Below are positions 1-7,033 of a stretch of 9,603 nucleotides of DNA, piece by piece. The stretch's first letter is position 1. The number at the start of each line of letters is the position of its first letter. Both the position numbers and the translations under genes were made by a program. The notes under the pieces are model-generated. The model made no database searches, was not told the origin of the DNA, and was given only the letters and a program-made list of their open reading frames with translations. Source of the DNA: Deltaproteobacteria bacterium (lineage in GTDB: Bacteria > Desulfobacterota_B > Binatia > UBA9968); NCBI GenBank assembly GCA_030620935.1, contig JAUXIP010000050.1:1-9603 (forward strand). The letters are read 5' to 3'.

Positions 1-3000
1 CTATCACGCCTTCCATGATTTGCCCATCCCAGGGAATGAGCAAAGAAACCTCACGACCAAGAATACGGGAAGAGCTAAGCTCGCGATAAACAGATGAGGC
101 GAAAAAACAGTTGAAGATTTCTTCCAGCTCTTTCTGAACCTGTTCTCGCTCTCCTTTTAGATCTGCTGCGAGCCGTTTGTCCAGGAAGGGCCTCAGTTTA
201 GCCCCAAAGCTTTGTGGGTCTGCTGCAAAATCCCAATCCTGAAGAAGCCGGTGCGCCATCTCACCCAGGAGCAAAGGTGGGTGAGGGGAGAGGTTGATCG
301 ATTTTCCACCAGTCCCTTCGATTAGTTCTTCCTCTCTCCGTTTCAGGAGCGTCGGGGTAAGAAATAGCGGTGTTTCGACGATCTTTTCATAGGCTTCGCT
401 TCTCCGCTTCCATACGTCGAGGAAAGGCTTCCAGTCTGCGGGCTTTCTAAAACTTTTCCGTTTTGCTTTTGTTCTCCCCGGAGCGACCAGGGTTTCAGTG
501 ACGACTTCGATTTCAACCATTCCTTTCCCGATGGGAACGGTCCTGGACTCTTCGGCCGTGCTGATGGTTTCATTGAGGGTCTGATCGAGCATCGAAAAAA
601 AGCTTCCGCTCGATCGTCTGTTGGCAGCAGCACAGGAGATGACGAGGTGCTCTCTGGCTCTGGTCATTGCAACGTAAAGAACCCGTTTCTGTTCCTCTTC
701 CGCCCTGAGCCGTGTCTTTTCGGCGATATAGAGTCCTGCGAGGTCCCAGCTTCGACCCACCCGCAGCCCCGTGAGGCCCGTGGACCAGTCGGAGAAGGCC
801 TCTGCCCTGGCGCCCTGTCTTTGGTCGAGGCCCGTATGGCATCCGGCCAGGACCACGATCGGGAACTCCAATCCCTTCGCCTTGTGGATGCTCATGATCC
901 TCACGGCATCGAGATTTTCCTCTGCAAGGACGCTTTCACCCTCTTCTTTCACATCCAGTACCCGTCGCTGCAACTGATGAATCACCTCCTTGAGCGTGCT
1001 TAAACCCTCCCTCCCTAAAAGTTCTGCCTGGTGCCTGAGCTTCTCCAGATTCGCGACCGCCTGTTCGCCATGAAAGGAGCAGGCGGCAAGCAGCCTGATC
1101 GGGAGGCTGTTGAAGATGCGCGAGACCGCCTCGCCCACGGGTAATATCCTTGTTTCCTGATGGAGCCTGTCGAGCGTCTTATAGAGTTCGCCGGCCGTAG
1201 CCGGGAACCGTTTGTCGTTGAGGCGTTTGGCCGTCCGATAATCGAGCAAACTCTCCTGATGGAGTTCATAAATCACATTGTCCTCAAGTCCCCCGAGCGG
1301 CGAGCGGAGGATTCCGACGAGCGCTAACTTATCATGGGGATTTTCAACTGCCCGGAGTACATTCACGGCGTCGATGATCTCCTTGACGGCGTAGAAATGC
1401 CTCTCGCCTTCGACGATGTATCGGATCTCTCTTCGCCTGAGAGGCTCCAAGTAATACTGGATGTCGGTTAACTTCCTGAGCAGGATAGCGACGTCCTTCG
1501 GCTGTGCTCGCACCCGCTCGCCTTCGCGACTGATGATCTCCGCCTTTTCCAGAATCTCCTCTTTGAGCCAGCGGGCCAGGCTCTCCGCTTCCAATTCCCG
1601 TGCCGTCTCCGCGTCGACGGACCCTTCTTCCGAGACTATTTTCCGCACGGTAACTTTGCGGCAGGTCGATTCGCTTTGCCGTTGAGCAGCGCTCGAACCT
1701 GAATGGATGGCGATGTAGTCCGGCTGCAGCCCATCCCGGGGTCGGATCAGAGGCTCGAAGACACCGTTTACAACGTCGAGGATAGCGGCGTGGCTGCGAA
1801 AATTGGCGGTAAGCCGGCATTCGACGCCGTCCTGCGCCTTGATGATTTTTTCGACCACTTCGAGATACGCCTCGATATCCGCGCGGCGAAAGGCGTAGAT
1901 CGACTGCTTCGGATCTCCCACGACAAAGATCTTTCCCGGAACAAGCTTCACCTTTCGCCACTCTCGCGCCTGCTGGCCGGGTCGCTCGGCGAGATAAAGG
2001 AAAATTTCATACTGGATCGGATCGGTGTCCTGAAACTCGTCGATCAGGATCGCCTGATATTGGCGCTTCAACTCCTCGCGGACCCGCGGGTGGTCGCGGA
2101 CGAGATTCCGGGCGCGGATCAAGAGTCCGTCGAACGAGACGAACCCCTCATGAACAAAAATCTCGCGGAGTTTTTCGACAAAAGGGCTGAGGAGGTCCGC
2201 GAGGAGATCGGTTAACACCGGCTCGACCTGACAGAGACCTCGGGCTACCCGAACGAGTTCCTGCGCCTCCTCGATTTCATCCTCCAGCCATCCCTTGAGC
2301 TTTTTGTTGATGGGTTTCCCGGATTGCAACAATGATGTTTCCTCTTTTAAGTCCTCTTCGAAGATAGGTCCGGATTCGTGAAATCGTTGGATCAGTGCGT
2401 GTGCGGCCCGGACCAGTCTTTCGTTGAGCCGTTCTTCCGGATGGCGTCCCAGAAGCGAACGAGCCTTTTTCTCGAGACCTCCCAGCCAGGCGCGGATCGG
2501 CTCGGGAGCGTTTTTTTCTTTTAAAACCGCTCGTAAGCGATTAAGCTCAACGGTCTCGGAGCAGAGCGAGAGAGTCAGCTCCTTGATCTGCTCCAGCGAA
2601 AAGTGTTTTAGAACGTTCTTCCAGTCGTCTTTACGGGCTCCCTGGAGCGACAACTCCTGGTCCAGCCACAGTGTCCACTGTTCGTCGAAGATGCGCTCAA
2701 ATTGTAGGCCGTCGTCTTGGCGAAATTGAGGATCAACCCCCGTTTCCATCGGATAGAGACGAAGAAGGGTGGCGGCAAAGCTATGAATGGTCCCGATCTC
2801 GCTCCGTTCGATATTTCTGAGCGCGTCGTGCGCTCGAGTATCGAGGTCGTCTTTGCTGATCCGGTATCGCTGGATCAGAGACTGAATCTCCGCCTGGGGC
2901 TTCTTCTCTCCCGGGTTGGCCGGTTCGCGGTCCAAACGGGTGGAGAGGTATGACTGTAGTCGCTCGCGCAGCCGGAGCTTCATCTCATTAGCTGCTTTGT

Positions 3001-3202
3001 TCGTAAAGGTGAGGGCGACGATGTCCGTAATTTTGACGGGCATGGGGCTGCGCATGAGCAGGTGCACGAGCCGGTCTACGAGCAGGGTGGTCTTGCCGGT
3101 CCCAGCGCCCGCCGTGACGACGACGTTCCGGTCGAAAGTAGCGGTGGCGCGCTCCCGCTCGTATGCGTCGGTGGGCTGAAAAATTTCGCTCGGGGGTGTC
3201 AT
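1..3202 (-). CDS. addA: AddA-like UvrD/RecB-family helicase-nuclease (partial, runs off the left edge)
   Basis: This is the ATP-dependent helicase and nuclease subunit of an AddAB-type complex, which unwinds and resects double-strand DNA ends in the cytoplasm before RecA loading. I translated 1067 codons without a stop or frameshift. All superfamily 1A helicase motifs are visible: Walker A GAGTGKT (residues 32-38), motif Ia LTFTNKAANEM (64-74), GTIHSF (137-142), Walker B DEFQD (388-392), VVGDPKQSIYAFRR (427-440), LTANFRS (464-470), SIHKAKGLEF (771-780) and YVAMTRAREHL (843-853). A RecB-type nuclease domain begins near residue 975 with GEMAH (H984 is the conserved His). The window ends after GVI (1065-1067), just where the first catalytic Asp is expected, so the DYK and Q-Y motifs lie outside. 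The usual Q-motif Gln before Walker A is not obvious (TDAYERERAT). The ATG at 3202 follows the addB stop by 2 nt and has no Shine-Dalgarno sequence, suggesting coupled translation. The N-terminus and fold are certain; AddA rather than RecB is inferred from the AddB neighbour. Confidence 0.93.
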   Translation of the reverse strand, partial: MTPPSEIFQPTDAYERERATATFDRNVVVTAGAGTGKTTLLVDRLVHLLMRSPMPVKITDIVALTFTNKAANEMKLRLRERLQSYLSTRLDREPANPGEKKPQAEIQSLIQRYRISKDDLDTRAHDALRNIERSEIGTIHSFAATLLRLYPMETGVDPQFRQDDGLQFERIFDEQWTLWLDQELSLQGARKDDWKNVLKHFSLEQIKELTLSLCSETVELNRLRAVLKEKNAPEPIRAWLGGLEKKARSLLGRHPEERLNERLVRAAHALIQRFHESGPIFEEDLKEETSLLQSGKPINKKLKGWLEDEIEEAQELVRVARGLCQVEPVLTDLLADLLSPFVEKLREIFVHEGFVSFDGLLIRARNLVRDHPRVREELKRQYQAILIDEFQDTDPIQYEIFLYLAERPGQQAREWRKVKLVPGKIFVVGDPKQSIYAFRRADIEAYLEVVEKIIKAQDGVECRLTANFRSHAAILDVVNGVFEPLIRPRDGLQPDYIAIHSGSSAAQRQSESTCRKVTVRKIVSEEGSVDAETARELEAESLARWLKEEILEKAEIISREGERVRAQPKDVAILLRKLTDIQYYLEPLRRREIRYIVEGERHFYAVKEIIDAVNVLRAVENPHDKLALVGILRSPLGGLEDNVIYELHQESLLDYRTAKRLNDKRFPATAGELYKTLDRLHQETRILPVGEAVSRIFNSLPIRLLAACSFHGEQAVANLEKLRHQAELLGREGLSTLKEVIHQLQRRVLDVKEEGESVLAEENLDAVRIMSIHKAKGLEFPIVVLAGCHTGLDQRQGARAEAFSDWSTGLTGLRVGRSWDLAGLYIAEKTRLRAEEEQKRVLYVAMTRAREHLVISCAAANRRSSGSFFSMLDQTLNETISTAEESRTVPIGKGMVEIEVVTETLVAPGRTKAKRKSFRKPADWKPFLDVWKRRSEAYEKIVETPLFLTPTLLKRREEELIEGTGGKSINLSPHPPLLLGEMAHRLLQDWDFAADPQSFGAKLRPFLDKRLAADLKGEREQVQKELEEIFNCFFASSVYRELSSSRILGREVSLLIPWDGQIMEGVI

Positions 3203-3204
3203 AA

Positions 3205-6200
3205 CTATTTTAAGCTTTTTTCGCGTAACTCCCGATGCGCTTTTGTGATCGGATCGTTCTCCGCCCGCCACAAGCTGGGCGGATGGTTTTTGCGGCAGAT
3301 CTCGGAGACCTCACAGTGGCGACAGTAGTCGCCCGGCTGGATAAAAAACCGGCCCTCTTGGATTCCTTTAGCGAGATACGCGAGTGTCCCCTTGATTTTC
3401 TCGCCGAGATTTCCCCTGAGCCCGTCAGCGTCGAAGGCGTGCTTGACCAAGGGGCCTTCAGACCAGCGCGGAGCGAGATAATAAAAGACGGCCTCAGTCG
3501 TTCCGCCGGTGAGTTTGATCTCCTTCTGCGCAGCCAGTCGATTTCCCAGAAGTAAGTAAAAAGGGGGCTGGAGCTTTTCGCCTCTGAGGGCCGAGCGGTA
3601 GAGGTCTCTGTCCGAGGCGGACGAGCTACCGCCAAACTTAAATTTATAATCGATCACCCGCAGGCCATTCTCCGCCGGTTGGCGATCGATCCGATCCATC
3701 CGCCCGTAGATCGTCAGTCCCTGCAAGGGCTCAGGCCAGTCTTCTTGCAGCTGCTCCGTCAGGTCGGTTTCGAGAGCGATCGGCCGGTAACCCGATCGAG
3801 ACAATTCTTCAAGGTCCAGAGTCACCACCTGACTCAGCAGTTCGATAAGACTCTCCTGCAGACTTTCCCAGGCCAGCGGATAACCCACGGGATTTTTCGA
3901 CTCGTAGTCGGCAAACGACCGCTGGGCGACGGCTTTGAGGATCGTCTGCAGATCTAAAACCTGGCCCGCAAAGTAATCGCGGTCGATCAGCTCCTGATAA
4001 AAGGATTTCAGGATCAGATGACCGAGCTCGCCGAACTCTGCCACGCTGGGCCCAGTAATCTCTTCGGGTCGTTCCAGTCTTTCAAGCCCGAGAACACGTC
4101 CGGCAAAAAATTGAAACGGGCAACGGGCATAGGTTTCCAATGCAGTGGGGGAGATGCCGTTCTTCGAGAATCGAGACCAATAGGATAAGGGCCCGACCAC
4201 GCCATCGAATCCATCGAGGCGTGCAGAACTCAGATCCAACCGTTCGACCACTTGGCGGCCCTGTTTGTAAAAATCCGCCGAAAGGGAGCAGGTATCAATC
4301 AGGCAGGTGGGATCTTTGCCTTCCAGGCTCAGCTGGACGGCGAGTTCTTCCGGGAGCAGTAGATCGCTCCGGTTGAACGGTTCCTTCTCCGCTTTGTCTG
4401 CGATGCCGCGCGGAATCGTGATTTCCTGCAACTGGGCGGCGGCGCTTTCTCTCAAAGCGCGCCGCAGTTCGTCCAGGTACCAGGAGGGGGCGAGAACCCG
4501 CCCGGTTTCATCCGAGCGCTGGTAAAGGCAATAGAGCCGCTCTCGGGCTGCGCCCACGAGCAAGGTAAAAATCAGCTTCTCTTCATCGAAGCCGGCGAGT
4601 TTTTGGCTGACCTTGTAGCCCAGGTCCCGCTCGAAGATTTCTCGCTCCCGGTCTCTTAAGAAGGCATCTTCCCGAATCGTGCGGGGAAAGACCCCTTCAT
4701 TGAGGCCGACAATGAAAAGCGCGCGGAAAGAAAGGCCACGGGCGGCCATGGCGTTCATCACGGCCACCCCTTTGATATTCTCGTCGCCCAATGGAACTGC
4801 GGATCGCTCCAACCAGCGCTGATAGGTCTGAGTGAAATAATTTAAAGAGATCTTAGCATCGACGGCATCCAGGCCGGCGAGTTTGTCCAAGATGTCGACA
4901 ATCGCGTCGCTGCATCGTTCCTCTGGAGAGCGCGGCTTGGGGTTGCCTGTGGAAATGCCCAGGTATTTTTCCAGCAGCTCTTTCCATGCGCCGACGTAGC
5001 GGGTCCAGGAGGCCTCCTTGGGTAAGGCGCTCAAATCGCGGTGAAGCCCTTCGATGAGGCTCCACAGAGCCCGGATTTGCGCAGCGGCAATTCGAGCCAC
5101 TCTCGGATGATCTTCGTCCCAAACTTCGGACACGATCAGATCCCGGCTCGAATATCTCTGCAAGCGGCGCCACTCCTCGATCCCCTTACTGATTCCGATC
5201 CGGCGAGTGAGGAGATCCCAAAGATCCGGGCGAGGATGAATTGCTTCGGCGCAGAGCGGATCACTATTAAAATAGGGAGAAGAAACGAGATCAATGAGGT
5301 GGGAGCGGAGATAGTCCCGCGAGCGCAGATTGATAAAAAGGGTAACTGCCTTGGCCAAAGGAAATTGGACGAGCGGCTCTTCCGCCGAGCCTGTCGCCGG
5401 GATTTGGTGCGCGCGGAAAATCTCTTTGATTCTTGAAACGTAGGATTCCAGGCCCCGGGCGACAACCCCGATTTCTTCAAATGCCATTCTTTCATCAGAG
5501 ACAAGGCGCAAAATTTCCTTGGCTACTGCCGCTATTTCGTCGTCTGCGCCAAAAGAGCTTAAAATCTTGCAGCGCCAGTCTTTCGGCAATGGGCCGTGCC
5601 GAGTCTCCCGTTCCTCGTCAAACAATCGAAAGGCGACATGAGAGCCTTCTCCCGGCTTAAGCTCCTCGATGAGATTTCTCGTCTGCGACTTTGTGCCGCT
5701 TATTCCCTGAACATATCTCTGGTAAAAGCGCTCGGCGAAGACCCAGCCGGGATGACTCGGTGCGGCGTGAAGGAGCGGGAACAGGAGAGTCGTCGGATAG
5801 CTTTGCGCAACAGCATGAAATAAGTCCGTTTGTACTTGAGTCAGATCGTAAAACCCGTAATAGAAGATGCGACCGAACTGTTTGAGAAATTGCGAAGAGG
5901 AGACTTGCTCGCTCGCAAGTCGGTCCAAGTCGGAATAGTCGTGAATGTCCCATTCTTTGCAAAAGGAGAGCACTGTTCGGAAGACTACCAGGAGATTGGA
6001 GATTCGGTCGCTTAGATCCCGGCCAAAGTGGCCTTCGCGCAGCGCTTCCAGGGCGAGAGACGGTTCTACCATTCCATCCTTCAAGTCTCGCAGAGTCTGC
6101 CATAGCGCTGCGCAGCCTCCGACTCGTTCGTCTATGCCGGAAAAGACTGAAGGGACTTGACGTCCCGTCCGAATGATCTGCCTGAGGACCTCTTCCAGAA

Positions 6201-6465
6201 AGGAATCGTCGCGAAGCTCGAGATTGTCGCCTCCGCGCTGTTCCTCTATCAAGCGCAGAGAAAACTGATGAAAAGTTAAGATCTGAAGGTTGAGGAGATT
6301 CAGTCGGTGTTCACCAACCAGCAGAACTTTAAGCCTGCGACGGAGCGAACCGGAAGGAACTAGGAGCAGAAGGGGGCAAAAGGGATCCGCCTTTTTGTGC
6401 CTGCGGATCTCCTCGACTAATGCATTTTCCAGATACGGGTGGAAGGGGCCCAGGATAGTTTCCAT
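3205..6465 (-). CDS. addB: AddB-like nuclease subunit with Fe-S cluster Cys and PD-(D/E)XK domain
   Basis: This is the partner of AddA: an inactive-helicase scaffold carrying a second RecB-type nuclease. It is 1086 residues from the chosen start, close to known AddB lengths (about 1000-1170). The N-terminus has the AddB strand pattern (LLLLVPSGS, about 32-40), and the central segment has RGLSFRALFIVGLNEG (576-591). The C-terminal nuclease has H816 (GELGH), D924 (GRMDRID), D939 and K941 (VIDYK) and Q966/Y970 (QPPFY). Four Cys, C782 (YARCPF), C1048, C1051 and C1057 (C-X2-C-X5-C), match the iron-sulfur staple of Bacillus AddB, including the C-terminal spacing. A Walker A motif is absent: GPFHPYLENAL stands where Bacillus AddB has GRSGSGKT. 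A longer reading from a GTG at 6579 adds 38 residues that lie within an intergenic repeat. The ATG at 6465 has AAGGA 9 nt upstream and begins where the family begins, so I prefer it. addB-addA order matches Bacillus. Confidence 0.9.
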   Translation of the reverse strand: METILGPFHPYLENALVEEIRRHKKADPFCPLLLLVPSGSLRRRLKVLLVGEHRLNLLNLQILTFHQFSLRLIEEQRGGDNLELRDDSFLEEVLRQIIRTGRQVPSVFSGIDERVGGCAALWQTLRDLKDGMVEPSLALEALREGHFGRDLSDRISNLLVVFRTVLSFCKEWDIHDYSDLDRLASEQVSSSQFLKQFGRIFYYGFYDLTQVQTDLFHAVAQSYPTTLLFPLLHAAPSHPGWVFAERFYQRYVQGISGTKSQTRNLIEELKPGEGSHVAFRLFDEERETRHGPLPKDWRCKILSSFGADDEIAAVAKEILRLVSDERMAFEEIGVVARGLESYVSRIKEIFRAHQIPATGSAEEPLVQFPLAKAVTLFINLRSRDYLRSHLIDLVSSPYFNSDPLCAEAIHPRPDLWDLLTRRIGISKGIEEWRRLQRYSSRDLIVSEVWDEDHPRVARIAAAQIRALWSLIEGLHRDLSALPKEASWTRYVGAWKELLEKYLGISTGNPKPRSPEERCSDAIVDILDKLAGLDAVDAKISLNYFTQTYQRWLERSAVPLGDENIKGVAVMNAMAARGLSFRALFIVGLNEGVFPRTIREDAFLRDREREIFERDLGYKVSQKLAGFDEEKLIFTLLVGAARERLYCLYQRSDETGRVLAPSWYLDELRRALRESAAAQLQEITIPRGIADKAEKEPFNRSDLLLPEELAVQLSLEGKDPTCLIDTCSLSADFYKQGRQVVERLDLSSARLDGFDGVVGPLSYWSRFSKNGISPTALETYARCPFQFFAGRVLGLERLERPEEITGPSVAEFGELGHLILKSFYQELIDRDYFAGQVLDLQTILKAVAQRSFADYESKNPVGYPLAWESLQESLIELLSQVVTLDLEELSRSGYRPIALETDLTEQLQEDWPEPLQGLTIYGRMDRIDRQPAENGLRVIDYKFKFGGSSSASDRDLYRSALRGEKLQPPFYLLLGNRLAAQKEIKLTGGTTEAVFYYLAPRWSEGPLVKHAFDADGLRGNLGEKIKGTLAYLAKGIQEGRFFIQPGDYCRHCEVSEICRKNHPPSLWRAENDPITKAHRELREKSLK

Positions 6466-6474
6466 AAAGAACCG

Positions 6475-6479
6475 TCCTT
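6475..6479 (-). promoter_or_regulatory. Shine-Dalgarno of addB that decides its start
   Basis: Read on the minus strand, AAGGA lies 9 nt before the ATG at 6465-6463. It supports this start over the GTG at 6579, which sits in repeat DNA. The site is seen directly; its use is inferred. Confidence 0.6.
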
Positions 6480-6532
6480 GATCCGTCGATAAGGGGCGCT
6501 TGCTTCGTTGTCGCATCGGGCTCGCATCCTCA

Positions 6533-6548
6533 CGTACTGCCGTGTACG
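6533..6548. repeat. Interspersed palindromic repeat, copy A (CGTAC-N6-GTACG)
   Basis: CGTAC (6533-6537), a 6-nt loop, then GTACG (6544-6548). The wider GC-rich repeat context extends to about 6600, with a GGTGC/GCACC pair (6553-6557 and 6576-6580) nearby. Read on the minus strand, GGAG-CGTAC-loop-GTACG-T resembles the copy at 6768-6784, which reads GGAGG-CGTAC-loop-GTACG-T in the same orientation. The seeming N-terminal extension of AddB is a translation of this repeat. Being a dispersed family is inferred from only two copies here. Confidence 0.6.
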
Positions 6549-6650
6549 CTCCGGTGCGATCCCTCGCTCCGCCTTGCACCCGCCACCTTCTCGACGCCCA
6601 GGGTTTTTAAGGTATTGAAAGCTTACACACGGGTTACGAACCGTCCACCG

Positions 6651-6678
6651 AGATTAACATAAGGATGGCTGAGGTCAA
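6651..6678 (-). promoter_or_regulatory. Weak candidate sigma70 promoter for addB-addA
   Basis: On the minus strand TTGACC (6678-6673, 5 of 6 to the -35 consensus) is followed after 16 nt by TAATCT (6656-6651, about 3 of 6 to the -10). It would give a leader of nearly 180 nt carrying the repeat hairpin at 6533-6548. It is the best match I found in the spacer, but the -10 is poor. It lies just outside the MITE-like element. Treat it as a guess. Confidence 0.22.
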
Positions 6679-6699
6679 AGATTTTTAAGGCCGCTGAAA

Positions 6700-6736
6700 A
6701 ACGCCCATCTGCCATGGCCTGCTGATGGCAGGCGTT
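6700..6736. repeat. Hairpin 1 of the MITE-like element
   Basis: AACGC (6700-6704) pairs with GCGTT (6732-6736), and CTGCCAT (6709-6715) with ATGGCAG (6725-6731). The 9-nt loop is GGCCTGCTG, with a one-sided 4-nt bulge at 6705-6708. This is 12 base pairs in all, the strongest simple stem in the spacer. It has no following T-tract on either strand that would make it a clear terminator. Confidence 0.7.
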
Positions 6737-6767
6737 ACGATGGATACGCTCGACCGCCTCGCTCCGA

Positions 6768-6784
6768 CGTACCGCTTAAGTACG
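6768..6784. repeat. Interspersed palindromic repeat, copy B (CGTAC-N7-GTACG)
   Basis: CGTAC (6768-6772), loop CGCTTAA, then GTACG (6780-6784). It shares arms and flanks with the copy at 6533-6548. Its left part CGTACCGCT recurs exactly at 8755-8763, upstream of another repeat hairpin. Confidence 0.6.
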
Positions 6785-6799
6785 CCTCCGCTGAGCCTG

Positions 6800-6826
6800 T
6801 CCTGAGCCCTTCGGCTCCGCTCAGGA
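6800..6826. repeat. Hairpin 3 of the MITE-like element
   Basis: TCCTGAGC (6800-6807) and GCTCAGGA (6819-6826) form a perfect 8-bp stem around an 11-nt loop, CCTTCGGCTCC. Its sequence is related to the TTCGA...CTCAG hairpins at 6871 and 8794. Confidence 0.65.
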
Positions 6827-6870
6827 TAAACTCCACCGAAGGATCGGTTTCTCGTGTGCCGTTCGGCTGT

Positions 6871-6903
6871 CTTCGACAGGCTCAGACCCTGAGTTCATCG
6901 AAG
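6871..6903. repeat. CTTCGA-CTCAG two-part hairpin, copy 1
   Basis: CTTCGA (6871-6876) pairs with TCGAAG (6898-6903), and CTCAG (6881-6885) with CTGAG (6889-6893). A symmetrical 4x4 internal loop (CAGG against TTCA) separates the two stems and the apex is ACC. All eleven pairs are perfect. The same architecture recurs at 8794-8825. Sequences of this kind are, from memory, common interspersed repeats in environmental genomes. Confidence 0.7.
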
Positions 6904-7012
6904 GGAGCTCACGGTCGAAGCCTTTTTGACCGGCCTGAGAGCAGGGTTCCTCAACGGCCCGTTTTTAAGTTGCAAATCCGGAGCTAAAGTTTTAAACAGG
7001 GAGCGGAGCTGT

Positions 7013-7033
7013 ATGTTTTTCTATGCTTTTTAG
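7013..7033 (+). CDS. Possible six-residue leader ORF (MFFYAF) overlapping the ggt start
   Basis: An ATG at 7013 opens a six-codon frame ending at TAG 7031-7033, and the ggt ATG (7023) lies inside it in another frame. The two purine-rich sites GGGAG (6999-7003) and GGAG (7005-7008) are 9 and 4 nt from this ATG but 19 and 14 nt from the ggt ATG, so the spacing favours the mini-ORF. Ribosomes ending at 7033 could re-initiate on ggt. Three of the six residues are Phe. It could equally be a chance ATG; only the positions are observed. Confidence 0.25.
   Translation: MFFYAF

Larger units (their letters stand above)
6682..6969. repeat. MITE-like element with imperfect terminal inverted repeats
   Basis: The left end GGCCGCTGAAAAACGCC (6689-6705) and the reverse complement of the right end, GGCCGTTGAGGAACCC (from 6959 back to 6944), agree at about 13 of 16 positions, giving terminal inverted repeats. 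Both ends are bordered by the direct repeat TTTTTAAG (6682-6689 and 6962-6969), possibly a target-site duplication. Inside are four hairpins in series: 6700-6736, 6768-6784, 6800-6826 and 6871-6903. An 11-bp inverted pair also links CTGAGCCTGTC (6791-6801) to its complement (6875-6885). There is no transposase, so any mobility would need help in trans. A third TTTTTAAG at 6604 weakens the duplication reading. It may instead be a compound of several small palindromic repeats. Confidence 0.55.
6466..7022. other. 557-bp divergent spacer, no gene, repeat-rich
   Basis: The spacer separates the minus-strand addB-addA operon from plus-strand ggt, so it must hold both promoters. I find no tRNA or other RNA gene and no credible coding region apart from a six-codon mini-ORF at its right end. 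Most of it is inverted repeats: a CGTAC/GTACG hairpin near 6533-6548, a roughly 290-bp MITE-like element at 6682-6969, and three copies of TTTTTAAG (starting at 6604, 6682 and 6962). The segment 6613-6681 between the repeats looks unique. Confidence 0.75.

Noticed and set aside
1344..2215. Long open frames on both strands (205 codons minus, 170 codons plus) inside addA
   Set aside because: The addA frame runs through without interruption and carries helicase motifs across this stretch; the alternatives have none.
1..6465. Defence-island helicase-nuclease pair rather than housekeeping AddAB
   Set aside because: Gene order, lengths, the four Fe-S cysteines and nuclease motifs fit AddB-AddA, and no other defence gene is visible.
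6466..6579. N-terminal extension of AddB from a GTG at 6579
   Set aside because: It translates a palindromic repeat, starts with GTG, and is less well supported than the ATG at 6465, which has a good Shine-Dalgarno sequence and the family-typical beginning.
6700..6736. Intrinsic terminator for either operon
   Set aside because: The stem is strong, but it lies upstream of both flanking genes and no T-tract follows it on either strand.
6682..6969. CRISPR array or tRNA/ncRNA gene in the addB-ggt spacer
   Set aside because: There are no evenly spaced direct repeats and no cloverleaf; the structure is a set of different inverted repeats.
6970..6998. Possible ggt promoter TTGCAA-17-TAAACA
   Set aside because: The -10 half matches at only about three positions. 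ggt must have a promoter nearby, but I cannot place it.
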